10,344 nucleotides of DNA from SIG588 sp045654545 (GCA_045654545.1 JAZONO010000119.1:1-10344); one strand, 5' to 3'; positions 1 to 6,753 are shown, counted from the first letter of the stretch. The notes: a model not told the origin generated them from the letters alone. Made by a program: numbers and translations.

Positions 1-1
1 C

Positions 2-76
2 TCGGCATATTCCTTTGCCAGTGCGGATGAGGCATTTGATGCCGCTGTGACCGCGCTTAAAAACATTCTGCCGTAA
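2..76 (+). CDS. 3' end of an unrecognised CDS (partial)
   Basis: An open frame enters from the left edge and ends at a TAA at 74-76. The 24 visible residues (ending ALKNILP) are Ala-rich and likely form a C-terminal helix. They are too few to assign a family. The stop lies 13 bases before the next start, and the next gene's AGGAG box begins right after it, so this gene is probably co-transcribed with the isomerase and oxidoreductases that follow. The frame call rests only on the well-placed stop and the tight spacing. Confidence 0.55.
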   Translation, partial: SAYSFASADEAFDAAVTALKNILP

Positions 77-89
77 AGGAGTAATCGTT

Positions 90-857
90 ATGAAAATCGG
101 TGCCCAATTATTTACCGTCCGTGATTTCTGCAAGGATCCGGAAGACGGTGTGAAGACACTCGAAAGAATAGCGGCTATGGGGTACAAGCAGGTACAGTAC
201 TCCGGCTGTGATGCCATCCCTCCGGCTGTGATGCGTGAAACGTGCGACCGTCTCGGCTTGACGATCCCCTTCTCCCACAGCCCCTATCACCGCATCATTA
301 ACGATACCGAAGCGCTGATTGAAGATCACCGCTTGATGGGTTGCGATTGCATCGGTCTCGGCTGGCTCGGGGAAGGGCAACGCAACACGATGGAATCCCT
401 GGAGAATCTCTGCAAGGAATTGCGCGAGCCGATCAAAAAGATCCGCGATGCAGGTATGACCTTTGCCTATCACAACCACTCGTTTGAGTTTGCCAAGTTA
501 GAGGGCAAAATGATCTTTGATTACCTGCTGGATGCGTTTGCACCGGAAGAGATGAGCATTGTGATGGATACCTACTGGGTGGTGCACGGCGGCGGCGACA
601 TTTATCAGTGGATCAACAAATGTGCCGGCCGTTTGAAGTACGTGCATTTCAAGGATCTGGGCGTGTCACTGGACATGAAGCAGCACATGATGCCTGTCGG
701 CGAAGGTTCGATCAATTTCCCCGATGTCATCAAGGCATTTGAAGCGGCAGGTACGGTGGCCGCGTTTGTGGAGCAGGACGACTGCAACGGCGAAGATCCG
801 TTCGATTGTTTGGAACGCAGTTTGCGCAACCTGAAAGCCATGGGTTGCGAAGTATAA
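90..857 (+). CDS. Sugar phosphate isomerase/epimerase family protein (AP-endonuclease-2-like TIM barrel)
   Basis: A 255-residue cytoplasmic protein of the xylose-isomerase-like TIM barrel family (IolE, IolI, hydroxypyruvate isomerase, tagatose epimerase relatives). These enzymes use a divalent metal to isomerise, epimerise or dehydrate sugars and cyclitols. The barrel opens with MKIGAQLFTVRD. The expected metal and substrate positions are visible: HNHSFEF at 128-134 with E133, MDTYW at 159-163 with D160, VHFKD at 185-189 with H186, and VEQDD at 227-231 with E228. The length is normal for the family. The ATG follows AAAGGAGT at about 8 bases. The next gene starts 13 bases after the stop, so it is in an operon with two Gfo/Idh oxidoreductases. 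Such pairs are typical of inositol and 3-keto-sugar catabolism, but the substrate cannot be read from the sequence. Family call firm, exact reaction unknown. Confidence 0.9.
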   Translation: MKIGAQLFTVRDFCKDPEDGVKTLERIAAMGYKQVQYSGCDAIPPAVMRETCDRLGLTIPFSHSPYHRIINDTEALIEDHRLMGCDCIGLGWLGEGQRNTMESLENLCKELREPIKKIRDAGMTFAYHNHSFEFAKLEGKMIFDYLLDAFAPEEMSIVMDTYWVVHGGGDIYQWINKCAGRLKYVHFKDLGVSLDMKQHMMPVGEGSINFPDVIKAFEAAGTVAAFVEQDDCNGEDPFDCLERSLRNLKAMGCEV

Positions 858-870
858 AGAGGAGGAAACA

Positions 871-2049
871 ATGATGAAAAAGGTAAGACTGGGTATTATC
901 GGCGTAGGTAACATGGGTTCGGGTCACGTGAACAACATCTTGGCAGGTTTGTGCCCCGAAATCGAGTTGACAGCGGTGGCAGATATCCGTCCGGAACGCA
1001 TGGATACGGTGAAAGCTAAGTGCGAGACGATCGCTTGCTTCAACACGGCGGAAGAGATGATGGACAGCGGTCTGATCGATGCTGTCTTGGTGGCGGTGCC
1101 CCATTACGATCATCCCCGTTACGTGATGGAAGCGTTCAAGCGCGGTCTCCACGCGATGTGCGAAAAGCCGGCCGGTGTGTACACGAAGCAGGTCAAAGAG
1201 ATGAACGCCGCTGCCAAAGAGGCAGGTGTCACCTTTGGTATGATGTTCAATCAGCGCACCAACCCGATGTACATCAAGATGCATGAAATGGTGGCGAGCG
1301 GTGAGTTGGGTGAGGTCCATCGCACCAACTGGCTCATCACCGACTGGTACCGTCCGCAGAGTTATTACAACAGCGGTGCGTGGCGTGCCACCTGGAGTGG
1401 TGAAGGCGGCGGCGTGTTGCTGAACCAGTGTCCCCACAACCTTGACCTGTGGCAGTGGATCGCCGGTATGCCCGTAAAGGTGGATGCGAAACTGGGCTTC
1501 GGTAAGTGGCACGACATCGAAGTGGAAGACGACGTGACGGCGTATGTGGAATATGCGAACGGTGCAACGGGTGTGTTCATCACCTCCACGGGCGATTGCC
1601 CCGGTTCCAACCGTTTTGAAGTGTGCTGTGACCGCGGCACCATGGTGGCGGAAGGCCGCACCTTGAAGATTACCCGTTTGAAGGAAGCGATGAGCGAATA
1701 CACGGGTGAAGAGCGCGGTGCGTTCAGTGCGCCCGACCGTGAGGTGGAAACCATCACTTTTGAAGATGACGGCAAACAGCACGTGGGTGTTCTCAACGCC
1801 TTTGCGGCGAACATTCTGCGCGGCGAACCGCTGGTGGCAGACGGTACCGAAGGTATCCGTGGTGTGACCCTTGCCAACGCGATGCATTTCTCGGCATTCA
1901 CCGGCCGTGCGGTGGAACTGCCGTTTGATGATGAGAAATACTACGAAGAACTGATGAAGCGCGTGGCTACCTCGCGCCGCAAGGAAAACGTGAAAGAAGT
2001 GGTGTCGGACACCTCCATGTCCTACAAAGGCACCAACGGTACAAAATAA
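871..2049 (+). CDS. Gfo/Idh/MocA family NAD(P)-dependent oxidoreductase (first paralogue)
   Basis: A 392-residue dehydrogenase of the glucose-fructose oxidoreductase / inositol dehydrogenase / MocA family, which oxidises or reduces a hydroxyl or keto group on sugars and cyclitols. The N-terminal Rossmann fold has GVGNMG at 11-16. The family hallmark EKP is at 98-100. The C-terminal alpha/beta substrate domain carries GGGVLLNQCPHNLDLW (179-194), with H189 the likely catalytic base. MFNQRT (125-130) is also shared with family members. The start ATG sits 4 bases after a strong GAGGAGG box (860-866); a second ATG follows immediately and could be used instead. It lies 13 bases after the isomerase gene and 4 bases before a paralogue. 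The Lys/Ser-rich C-terminal tail (about 365-392) is not shared with the paralogue. Cofactor preference and substrate are not predictable here. Confidence 0.93.
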   Translation: MMKKVRLGIIGVGNMGSGHVNNILAGLCPEIELTAVADIRPERMDTVKAKCETIACFNTAEEMMDSGLIDAVLVAVPHYDHPRYVMEAFKRGLHAMCEKPAGVYTKQVKEMNAAAKEAGVTFGMMFNQRTNPMYIKMHEMVASGELGEVHRTNWLITDWYRPQSYYNSGAWRATWSGEGGGVLLNQCPHNLDLWQWIAGMPVKVDAKLGFGKWHDIEVEDDVTAYVEYANGATGVFITSTGDCPGSNRFEVCCDRGTMVAEGRTLKITRLKEAMSEYTGEERGAFSAPDREVETITFEDDGKQHVGVLNAFAANILRGEPLVADGTEGIRGVTLANAMHFSAFTGRAVELPFDDEKYYEELMKRVATSRRKENVKEVVSDTSMSYKGTNGTK

Positions 2050-2053
2050 AGCG

Positions 2054-3223
2054 ATGGATACGGTAAGAATTGGTGTGATCGGGGTGGGCGGCATGGGGTC
2101 CGCCCACGCCCGTCACCTGTTTCGCGGTGGTGTGAACGGGGCGGCGCTGGCGGCACTGTGTGATACCGATGCCGCCCGTCGCGAAGAGTTGAAAACAATT
2201 TTTGAAGGCGTGCCGGTGTTTGAAAACGCCGATGCGTTGTTTGCCGCATCCGTGTGCGATGCGGTGATCATCGCCACACCGCACTATTTCCACCCGATCA
2301 TCGGGTGTGAAGCGTTCCGTCACGGGTTACACGTGCTGTCGGAAAAACCGATGGCGGTGCAAACAAGTGAAGCGCGCCGTTTCATCCGTGCGGCGGAAGA
2401 GAGCGGTCGTGCGTTTTGCGTGATGTTCAACCAACGCACCGATCCGCTGTTCCAAAAAGCACGGGAACTGGTGCAAAACGGCACCCTCGGAGAACTCAAA
2501 CGCTTTCACTGGATCATCACCAACTGGTATCGCACCCAAGCCTATTACGACAGCGGCTCGTGGCGTGCCACGTACGAAGGGGAAGGCGGCGGCGTGCTGA
2601 TGAACCAAGCACCCCACAACCTCGACCTGTGGCAGTGGATCGTCGGTATGCCTGCCAGGGTGTATGCCCGTTGTCCCGTGGCGAAGTATCACAACATCGA
2701 GGTGGAGGACGAGGCTCTCATCTTGGGAGAATACGAAAACGGTATGACCGCGCTGTTCCAAACCACCACGGGCGAATATCCCGGTACCAATCGTTTGGAG
2801 ATCACGGGTGACGGTGGCAAAATGGTGTTGGAAGACGGTCGCTTGAAACTGTGGCGATTGAACGAGCGTGAGCGTGACGTTTGTTTCAAGTCAAAGGAAG
2901 GCTTTGCGCAGATCCCCATGGAATATGAGGAAATGACCTTTGAGCCGCCTGCCAATGCGCACGGCGCGGTGTTGCAAAACTTTGCGGATCACATCCGCAC
3001 GGGTGCGCCGCTGTTGTCCGATGGTCGTCAAGCGCTTAATGAAGTGATGCTTTGCAACGCGGCATATCTGTCCGCGTGGCAGGGGAACACGGTGGAATTG
3101 CCGTTTGATGAAACGGCGTTCGACCGTGAACTCAGCGTCCGCCGTGAAGGTTCTGCCGCCAAGGCAGGGGTGTCTGCCCCCATGCACGACGGCTATCAAA
3201 CGCGTTGGCAAGTGCGTTGGTAA
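2054..3223 (+). CDS. Gfo/Idh/MocA family NAD(P)-dependent oxidoreductase (second paralogue)
   Basis: A 389-residue paralogue of the preceding gene, with about half the residues identical by eye through the central domain. The Rossmann motif GVGGMG is at 10-15, EKP at 97-99, and GGGVLMNQAPHNLDLW at 178-193 with catalytic-type H188. Both copies keep all key residues, so both should be active, perhaps on different substrates or acting in sequence. The ATG is only 4 bases after the previous stop, and I see no convincing Shine-Dalgarno box (only AAATAAAG), so translation probably depends on coupling to the upstream gene. Near-identical DNA (GACCTGTGGCAGTGGATCG) occurs in both copies at the catalytic-domain motif, which fits a tandem duplication followed by divergence. 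The C-terminal 25 residues have no counterpart in the first copy. Confidence 0.92.
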   Translation: MDTVRIGVIGVGGMGSAHARHLFRGGVNGAALAALCDTDAARREELKTIFEGVPVFENADALFAASVCDAVIIATPHYFHPIIGCEAFRHGLHVLSEKPMAVQTSEARRFIRAAEESGRAFCVMFNQRTDPLFQKARELVQNGTLGELKRFHWIITNWYRTQAYYDSGSWRATYEGEGGGVLMNQAPHNLDLWQWIVGMPARVYARCPVAKYHNIEVEDEALILGEYENGMTALFQTTTGEYPGTNRLEITGDGGKMVLEDGRLKLWRLNERERDVCFKSKEGFAQIPMEYEEMTFEPPANAHGAVLQNFADHIRTGAPLLSDGRQALNEVMLCNAAYLSAWQGNTVELPFDETAFDRELSVRREGSAAKAGVSAPMHDGYQTRWQVRW

Positions 3224-3239
3224 AAAGAAGGCGGTCTGC

Positions 3240-3380
3240 ATGAAACAGTACGGATTGCAACTGTATTCGGTGAAAAGCCACACGGAAGCGGATATGGTCG
3301 TGGAAAACGAACCGTCCGCCGAAGTGGAAATGGATGAAGCCCGTATGTGCATCGACTATCTGCGCAGATTGGAAGCGTAA
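3240..3380 (+). pseudogene. Internally deleted sugar phosphate isomerase/epimerase remnant (46-codon in-frame mini-gene)
   Basis: The frame reads 46 residues. Its first part, MKQYGLQLYSVKSHTEAD, looks like the opening beta strand of a xylose-isomerase-like TIM barrel (compare MKIGAQLFTVRD of the gene at 90). The rest, VVENEPS then MDEARMCIDYLRRLEA, looks like the usual end of the same family: the last metal-ligand strand with its Glu, then the closing helix. Everything between, about 200 residues or more, is missing, yet the frame stays open with start and stop. A modest AAGAAGG box precedes the ATG. It lies 16 bases after the second oxidoreductase, and its stop overlaps the ribosome binding site of the next gene. 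It cannot form a barrel, so I call it a deletion remnant. Alternatives are a real short protein or an assembly collapse. The fusion reading is inference from recognisable ends. Confidence 0.6.
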
Positions 3381-3392
3381 AGGAGGCACACG

Positions 3393-4061
3393 ATGTCTTT
3401 GATCGTTGACGGCGTTCTTCTTCTCATTGCCGCTGTGGTGATCGGTATCCACGTGAAACGCGGCGCGGTACGCTCGTTGTTTGGATTGCTCTCGGTTGTG
3501 GTTGCAGGCATTGCGGCATATCTCTTCGGACCCACGGTCGGCACGGTGCTGTTTGCGCCGTTGCTCGGTGGGGCAGAGGAGACGATGCAGGAACTTCTGC
3601 TGTCGGTGTTGTCCTCTGCCGAAGGTTCGGTGGATATGGATACGCTGTTCGGGCAGTTGCCGCCTGCTTTTCGCGCGGTGGAAGATACGGTGCGCGCCGG
3701 TCTCGGTTCGGTCGCGGCGGTGACGGCGGAAAATGTTCCGCAGATCGCCGCGCAAATGGCCGCCCCCGTGGTGACATCGGTTTCGCGCACCCTCGGTTCG
3801 GTGGCGGTATTCGCGGCGGTGAGCATTGTGATGTTTGTGCTCAAACGCGTGCTGTTCCCCGTGATGCGTTTGCCGATTTTGAAGCAAGCGGATAAATTGG
3901 TGGGATTGCTGCTGGGGATCTTGATTGCCTTCGTGTATGTCTGGGTGCTGTGCCTTGTGGCACGGGCACTGGTGGATTTCCGCCTGTTGCGCAACGTGCA
4001 ACCGTTGGCGGATGCGCTGGACACCTCGGCGGTATACGCCTTCTTCTGCAGTCTGATGTAA
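3393..4061 (+). CDS. CvpA-like (colicin V production family) membrane protein
   Basis: A 222-residue membrane protein whose start (hydrophobic segment about 2-19, then HVKRGAVRSLFGLLS) matches the CvpA family pattern of a first helix followed by a KRG turn and a second helix (about 29-48). Further membrane segments lie at about 133-151 and 168-191. Between helices 2 and 3 is a long, fairly acidic loop (about 58-125), longer than I expect for compact CvpA proteins. The molecular role of the family in Firmicutes is poorly defined; it is linked to envelope functions. Translation starts from a strong AAAGGAGG (3379-3386) that overlaps the stop of the preceding mini-gene, so it is the last gene of the plus-strand operon and is followed by a hairpin terminator. 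Family assignment is from N-terminal pattern and topology only. Confidence 0.68.
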   Translation: MSLIVDGVLLLIAAVVIGIHVKRGAVRSLFGLLSVVVAGIAAYLFGPTVGTVLFAPLLGGAEETMQELLLSVLSSAEGSVDMDTLFGQLPPAFRAVEDTVRAGLGSVAAVTAENVPQIAAQMAAPVVTSVSRTLGSVAVFAAVSIVMFVLKRVLFPVMRLPILKQADKLVGLLLGILIAFVYVWVLCLVARALVDFRLLRNVQPLADALDTSAVYAFFCSLM

Positions 4062-4070
4062 ATCAAAAAG

Positions 4071-4116
4071 AGACCGTCCATCCCGTGTCACGGGATGGAC
4101 GGTCTTTCTGTTTTTT
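4071..4116. terminator. Bidirectional intrinsic terminator between converging units
   Basis: Perfect 17-base arms, AGACCGTCCATCCCGTG (4071-4087) and its reverse complement (4089-4105), form a long G/C-rich stem with a small loop around 4088. On the plus strand TTCTGTTTTTT follows. On the minus strand the stem is followed by CTTTTTGATT. It lies between the stop of the CvpA-like gene and the stop of the Cys-rich gene, so it can end both transcripts. Confidence 0.93.
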
Positions 4117-4297
4117 ATTCGTTTGTATCCTCGGGGGCTTGGGCGTCGCATCCGCAACAGCAAGAGCAGGAACCGTTGCAACTGCCGCCATCGGGACAGC
4201 CGATGCATTTCTTGCCGCTCTTTTCGGCTTTGTAGACATACAACGCGGCCGCACCGACAATGACCACCAGAATGATCACCACAATGGCCGTCTCCAC
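4115..4297 (-). CDS. FeoB-associated Cys-rich membrane protein
   Basis: A 60-residue protein with one N-terminal membrane helix (about 4-21), a short basic stretch (KAEKSGKK), then a Cys-rich tail with eight Cys between residues 31 and 50 (C31, C34, C40, C44, C46-48, C50). It ends in an acidic tail. This is the layout of the small FeoB-associated Cys-rich proteins found directly after feoB in many Firmicutes. They may help iron handling or FeoB assembly, but the role is not established. The start is a GTG at 4297 behind AAGGAGGG at a good distance. A downstream ATG is not needed, because the GTG is the only start with a ribosome binding site. It begins 15 bases after the feoB stop, so it is translated from the same message. 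Confidence 0.88.
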   Translation of the reverse strand: METAIVVIILVVIVGAAALYVYKAEKSGKKCIGCPDGGSCNGSCSCCCGCDAQAPEDTNE

Positions 4298-4312
4298 AAA
4301 AACCCTCCTTTG

Positions 4313-6352
4313 TTACGCTGTTTTACCGAGCGCGTATTCCGCTTTCAACTTTTTGTCCGCGTTCACGCACAAGCACACCACCACGGCCGCTATCGCCAGC
4401 ACCGCGATCAAACCGGGCACAAAGCCTGCGCCGAGTTTACCGAGCGTGCACAGCGTGCCGATCTGGTACACAAGGAAGCCCACGGTAAAACCGGTGGCAA
4501 GCTGCAACGCAATGCCGCCCCACAGCCATTTGGCACTCTTCATTTCGGCGTTCATCGCACCGATCGCCGCAAAGCAGGGGGGAGTGAACAGGTTGAACAT
4601 CAAGTAGGCGAGTGCCGCCACTTTGGTGATGGCGAACACGGATGCCACTTCGGCACCGGCGCCTTCGATCAACGCCAGTTCTTCGGTGTCGATCAGGTTT
4701 TGGAGACCGGCAAAGCACACGGCAAGAGTGGCCACCACGTTTTCTTTGGCGATGAAGCCGGTCACAGCCGCCGCCGCCAACTGCCACGAGAGTACGCCCA
4801 CGATCGGCACCAAGAGGTACGCAAACGGGCCGGCGATAGAAGCCAGAATGGAGGCGTCCGCCGTTTCGGCCACCGCGAAACTCCAGGTGAAGGTCTGCAT
4901 GATCTGCACGGCGGTGTTGCACAGCAGAATGATGGTGGCCGCCTTCACGATATACGACCAACCGCGACTGCACATCGACAGGAACGCACGCTTGAACGAG
5001 GGGGCTTTGTATTCCGGCAGTTCAATGATGAAGAAGGAACGGCGCGCCTTGTGGCCGGTGATCTTGTTCACAAGCAGGGCGCCGAGCAGAATGATCACGA
5101 TGCCTGCAAAATACATCAGCGTGCCCACCCACGAAGCGTTGCCGAAGAAAGCGCCGGCAAACAGCCCGATGACCGGCAGTTTCGCACCGCAGGGCATAAA
5201 CGGAGCGAGCATCGCCGTGGCACGGCGCTCACGCTCGTTACGGATGGTGCGGCACGCCATTACACCGGGGATAGCGCAACCCGTGCCGATGACAAACGGA
5301 ATGACCGACTTGCCCGAAAGCCCCACCTTTTTGAAGATGGGATCTAGCACGACCGATACGCGTGCCATGTACCCGCAATCTTCCAGCAACGCAATGAGGA
5401 AATACATCACCATCACAAGCGGCAGGAATCCAACCACGGCGCCCACGCCGCCGATGATGCCGTCCACCAACAAGGCGGTGACCAGCGGATTGACATTGGC
5501 AAGCAAGCCGCCCACCCATTCGCCGAATATATCGATCAAAGTCACCAGACCGGGAATGGCGAACCCGTTTTTGAATTCATAGCCTTCCGCGATCCACGGA
5601 CCGACCCATGCCTGCGAGATCTGGAACACCAAGAACATCACCACGGCAAAGATCGGAATGCCTAAGCATTTGTTGGTCAGCACCGCATCCAGGCGGTCAT
5701 GGCTGTTCTTTTCATTCGTATGTACCTTGCGCGTTTCCACTTTTTTGACCAGCCCGTTCACAAAGGCAAAACGGCGGCGGTCGGCTTCCACCACAACGGT
5801 TTTATCGGTGAGATCAATGTCCCCCTGCAGGTAGGGTGCTTTTTGCCCTTTGCCGATCAAGGCAACGGCGGCTTCCACCACCTTGGACAGATCTTCGTGA
5901 CGGCTGTCGGTGGACACCGTCTGCACCACGGGACACCCCAGCGCCGCAGCCAGAGCGGCGGTATCGATCACCGTTTCCTTTTTCTTGTTGATGTCGCTCT
6001 TGTTCAGTGCCACCACCGTCGGAATACCCAACTCCAACAACTGGGTGGTGAAGAACAGGCTACGGCTCAAATTCGTGGCATCCACGATGTTCACGATCGC
6101 ATCCGGCTTTTCGTTCTTCACATACGCGCTTGTGATGCTCTCCTCCGAAGTGAACGGCGACATCGAGTACGCACCCGGCAGGTCCACGGCAACCAAATCG
6201 TTTCGTCCGCCGCAATACGCCTTTTTGATAGCACTTTCGTTGCGCTCCACCGTCACGCCTGCCCAGTTGCCGACCTTTTCGTTGCGACCGGTCAAGGCGT
6301 TATACATAGTGGTTTTGCCGCTGTTCGGATTTCCTGCAAACGCAATTCTCAT
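4313..6352 (-). CDS. feoB: Ferrous iron transport protein B
   Basis: A 679-residue inner-membrane Fe(II) transporter with an N-terminal G domain. G-protein motifs: GNPNSGKT (7-14, P-loop), T34 in the switch I segment (NWAGVTVE), DLPG (57-60) and NKSD (117-120). A linking helical region (about 170-225) leads into the membrane core from about 231. Core hallmarks are GYMAR (327-331), GLSGKSVIP (344-352), GTGCAIPG (356-363), MPCGAKLPV (386-394, C388) and FTPPCFAAIGAMN (589-601). Conserved Cys of the proposed metal path are present. The length is normal for FeoB without extra fusions. The ATG follows AGGAGG at 5 bases. feoA lies upstream, separated by 139 bases that hold operator-like palindromes, and a Cys-rich partner follows. 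Expression is probably repressed by iron through the DtxR-type neighbour. Confidence 0.97.
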   Translation of the reverse strand: MRIAFAGNPNSGKTTMYNALTGRNEKVGNWAGVTVERNESAIKKAYCGGRNDLVAVDLPGAYSMSPFTSEESITSAYVKNEKPDAIVNIVDATNLSRSLFFTTQLLELGIPTVVALNKSDINKKKETVIDTAALAAALGCPVVQTVSTDSRHEDLSKVVEAAVALIGKGQKAPYLQGDIDLTDKTVVVEADRRRFAFVNGLVKKVETRKVHTNEKNSHDRLDAVLTNKCLGIPIFAVVMFLVFQISQAWVGPWIAEGYEFKNGFAIPGLVTLIDIFGEWVGGLLANVNPLVTALLVDGIIGGVGAVVGFLPLVMVMYFLIALLEDCGYMARVSVVLDPIFKKVGLSGKSVIPFVIGTGCAIPGVMACRTIRNERERRATAMLAPFMPCGAKLPVIGLFAGAFFGNASWVGTLMYFAGIVIILLGALLVNKITGHKARRSFFIIELPEYKAPSFKRAFLSMCSRGWSYIVKAATIILLCNTAVQIMQTFTWSFAVAETADASILASIAGPFAYLLVPIVGVLSWQLAAAAVTGFIAKENVVATLAVCFAGLQNLIDTEELALIEGAGAEVASVFAITKVAALAYLMFNLFTPPCFAAIGAMNAEMKSAKWLWGGIALQLATGFTVGFLVYQIGTLCTLGKLGAGFVPGLIAVLAIAAVVVCLCVNADKKLKAEYALGKTA

Positions 6353-6382
6353 AGTTTCCTCCTACATTTGTCGAACGGCACG

Positions 6383-6400
6383 GGTTAGCATCCGCTAACC
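6383..6400. promoter_or_regulatory. Operator-like palindrome upstream of feoB
   Basis: GGTTAGCATCCGCTAACC is a perfect 7-base inverted repeat with a 4-base centre. It ends 31 bases before the feoB start and matches the feoA palindrome at 13 of 16 core positions (GTTAGC[A/C]TC[C/G]GCTAA). On the minus strand a possible -10 (TATACC, 6405-6410) lies just ahead of it, with only a weak -35 (CAGACC). This suggests a DtxR-type site that controls feoB separately from feoA. The binding protein is inferred. Confidence 0.6.
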
Positions 6401-6410
6401 GAGAGGTATA

Positions 6411-6440
6411 AAAAAACGGACACGGCGGTCTGCGTTTTTT
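6411..6440. terminator. Possible hairpin terminator or attenuator between feoA and feoB
   Basis: AAAAAACG (6411-6418) and CGTTTTTT (6433-6440) are exact reverse complements. They flank a short G/C-rich core in which GAC (6419 side) can pair with GTC, with a 2-base bulge. This A-stem-T arrangement is common in bidirectional intrinsic terminators. Reading the minus strand from feoA, the stem is followed by a T-run. The core stem is short, so strength is doubtful. Confidence 0.4.
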
Positions 6441-6442
6441 GC

Positions 6443-6495
6443 TTAGGTTAAACCGCCTTCCCAAAACGGAGTTCGGATTTGTCGGTTTAACCTAA
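6443..6495. repeat. 13-bp inverted repeat at the 3' end of feoA
   Basis: TTAGGTTAAACCG (6443-6455) and CGGTTTAACCTAA (6483-6495) are perfect inverted repeats separated by 27 bases. The right arm overlaps the feoA stop codon (6492-6494). Each arm holds the small palindrome GGTTAAACC, and TTAGGTTA is the opening half of the classical DtxR box. There is no T-tract directly after the stem on the minus strand, so it is not a standard terminator. It could be a pair of regulator sites or an RNA stem that protects the feoA message. Confidence 0.7.
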
Positions 6496-6704
6496 ATAAG
6501 GATACACGCGGCGAGCAGATTATCGATGCTGTACCGTGCATCTTTCACGGATATCACACACCCGCTTTTTTTGTGGGAGATCACCGTGATCGGTTCACCG
6601 CTGTAACAGCCGAGCGAGAACAGAAAGGCATCCATCTCCTCGTCGTCGGTCTCGATCGCGCGGACGATGTACTCTTGCCCTTCAACAGCCTCTGTTAAAT
6701 TCAT
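6492..6704 (-). CDS. feoA: Ferrous iron transport protein A
   Basis: A 70-residue SH3-like FeoA protein, a small cytoplasmic partner needed for full FeoB-dependent Fe(II) uptake. The family pattern is clear: a segment around LFSLGCYSGEPITVIS (28-43), then a Gly turn and VISVKDARYSIDNLLAACI with the conserved Arg. The ATG at 6704 follows GGAG at 5 bases (GGCGGAGTAGGT). An open frame continues upstream to an ATG at 6782, but that start would lie inside the -35 element and is not needed for a full FeoA, so I reject it. feoB follows after 139 bases. The promoter and a DtxR-like palindrome lie directly upstream, so iron repression is likely. Confidence 0.93.
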   Translation of the reverse strand: MNLTEAVEGQEYIVRAIETDDEEMDAFLFSLGCYSGEPITVISHKKSGCVISVKDARYSIDNLLAACILI

Positions 6705-6728
6705 ACCTACTCCGCCTTTCGATTGCGA

Positions 6729-6744
6729 GTTAGCCTCGGCTAAT
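6729..6744. promoter_or_regulatory. Operator-like palindrome of feoA
   Basis: TTAGCCTCGGCTAA (6730-6743) is a perfect 6-base inverted repeat around TC. It begins about 10 bases after the feoA -10 element, so it covers the region just past the expected transcription start and would block RNA polymerase when occupied. It shares 13 of 16 positions with the palindrome before feoB. The likely binder is the DtxR-type protein encoded at 6902. Confidence 0.68.
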
Positions 6745-6753
6745 TCCTTGGAT

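Noticed and set aside
730..2094. Minus-strand open frame (454 codons) opposite the first oxidoreductase
   Set aside because: It is antisense to a gene with all family motifs, its translation is His-rich and unlike any protein, and it results from codon bias.
3132..4208. Minus-strand open frame (358 codons) opposite the CvpA-like gene
   Set aside because: It is a low-complexity His/Arg-rich shadow that crosses the bidirectional terminator, with no start signal.
3950..5347. Plus-strand open frame (465 codons) running through the terminator and opposite feoB
   Set aside because: It crosses a strong terminator and lies opposite feoB and the Cys-rich gene; its His/Arg/Gly-rich translation has no recognisable domain.
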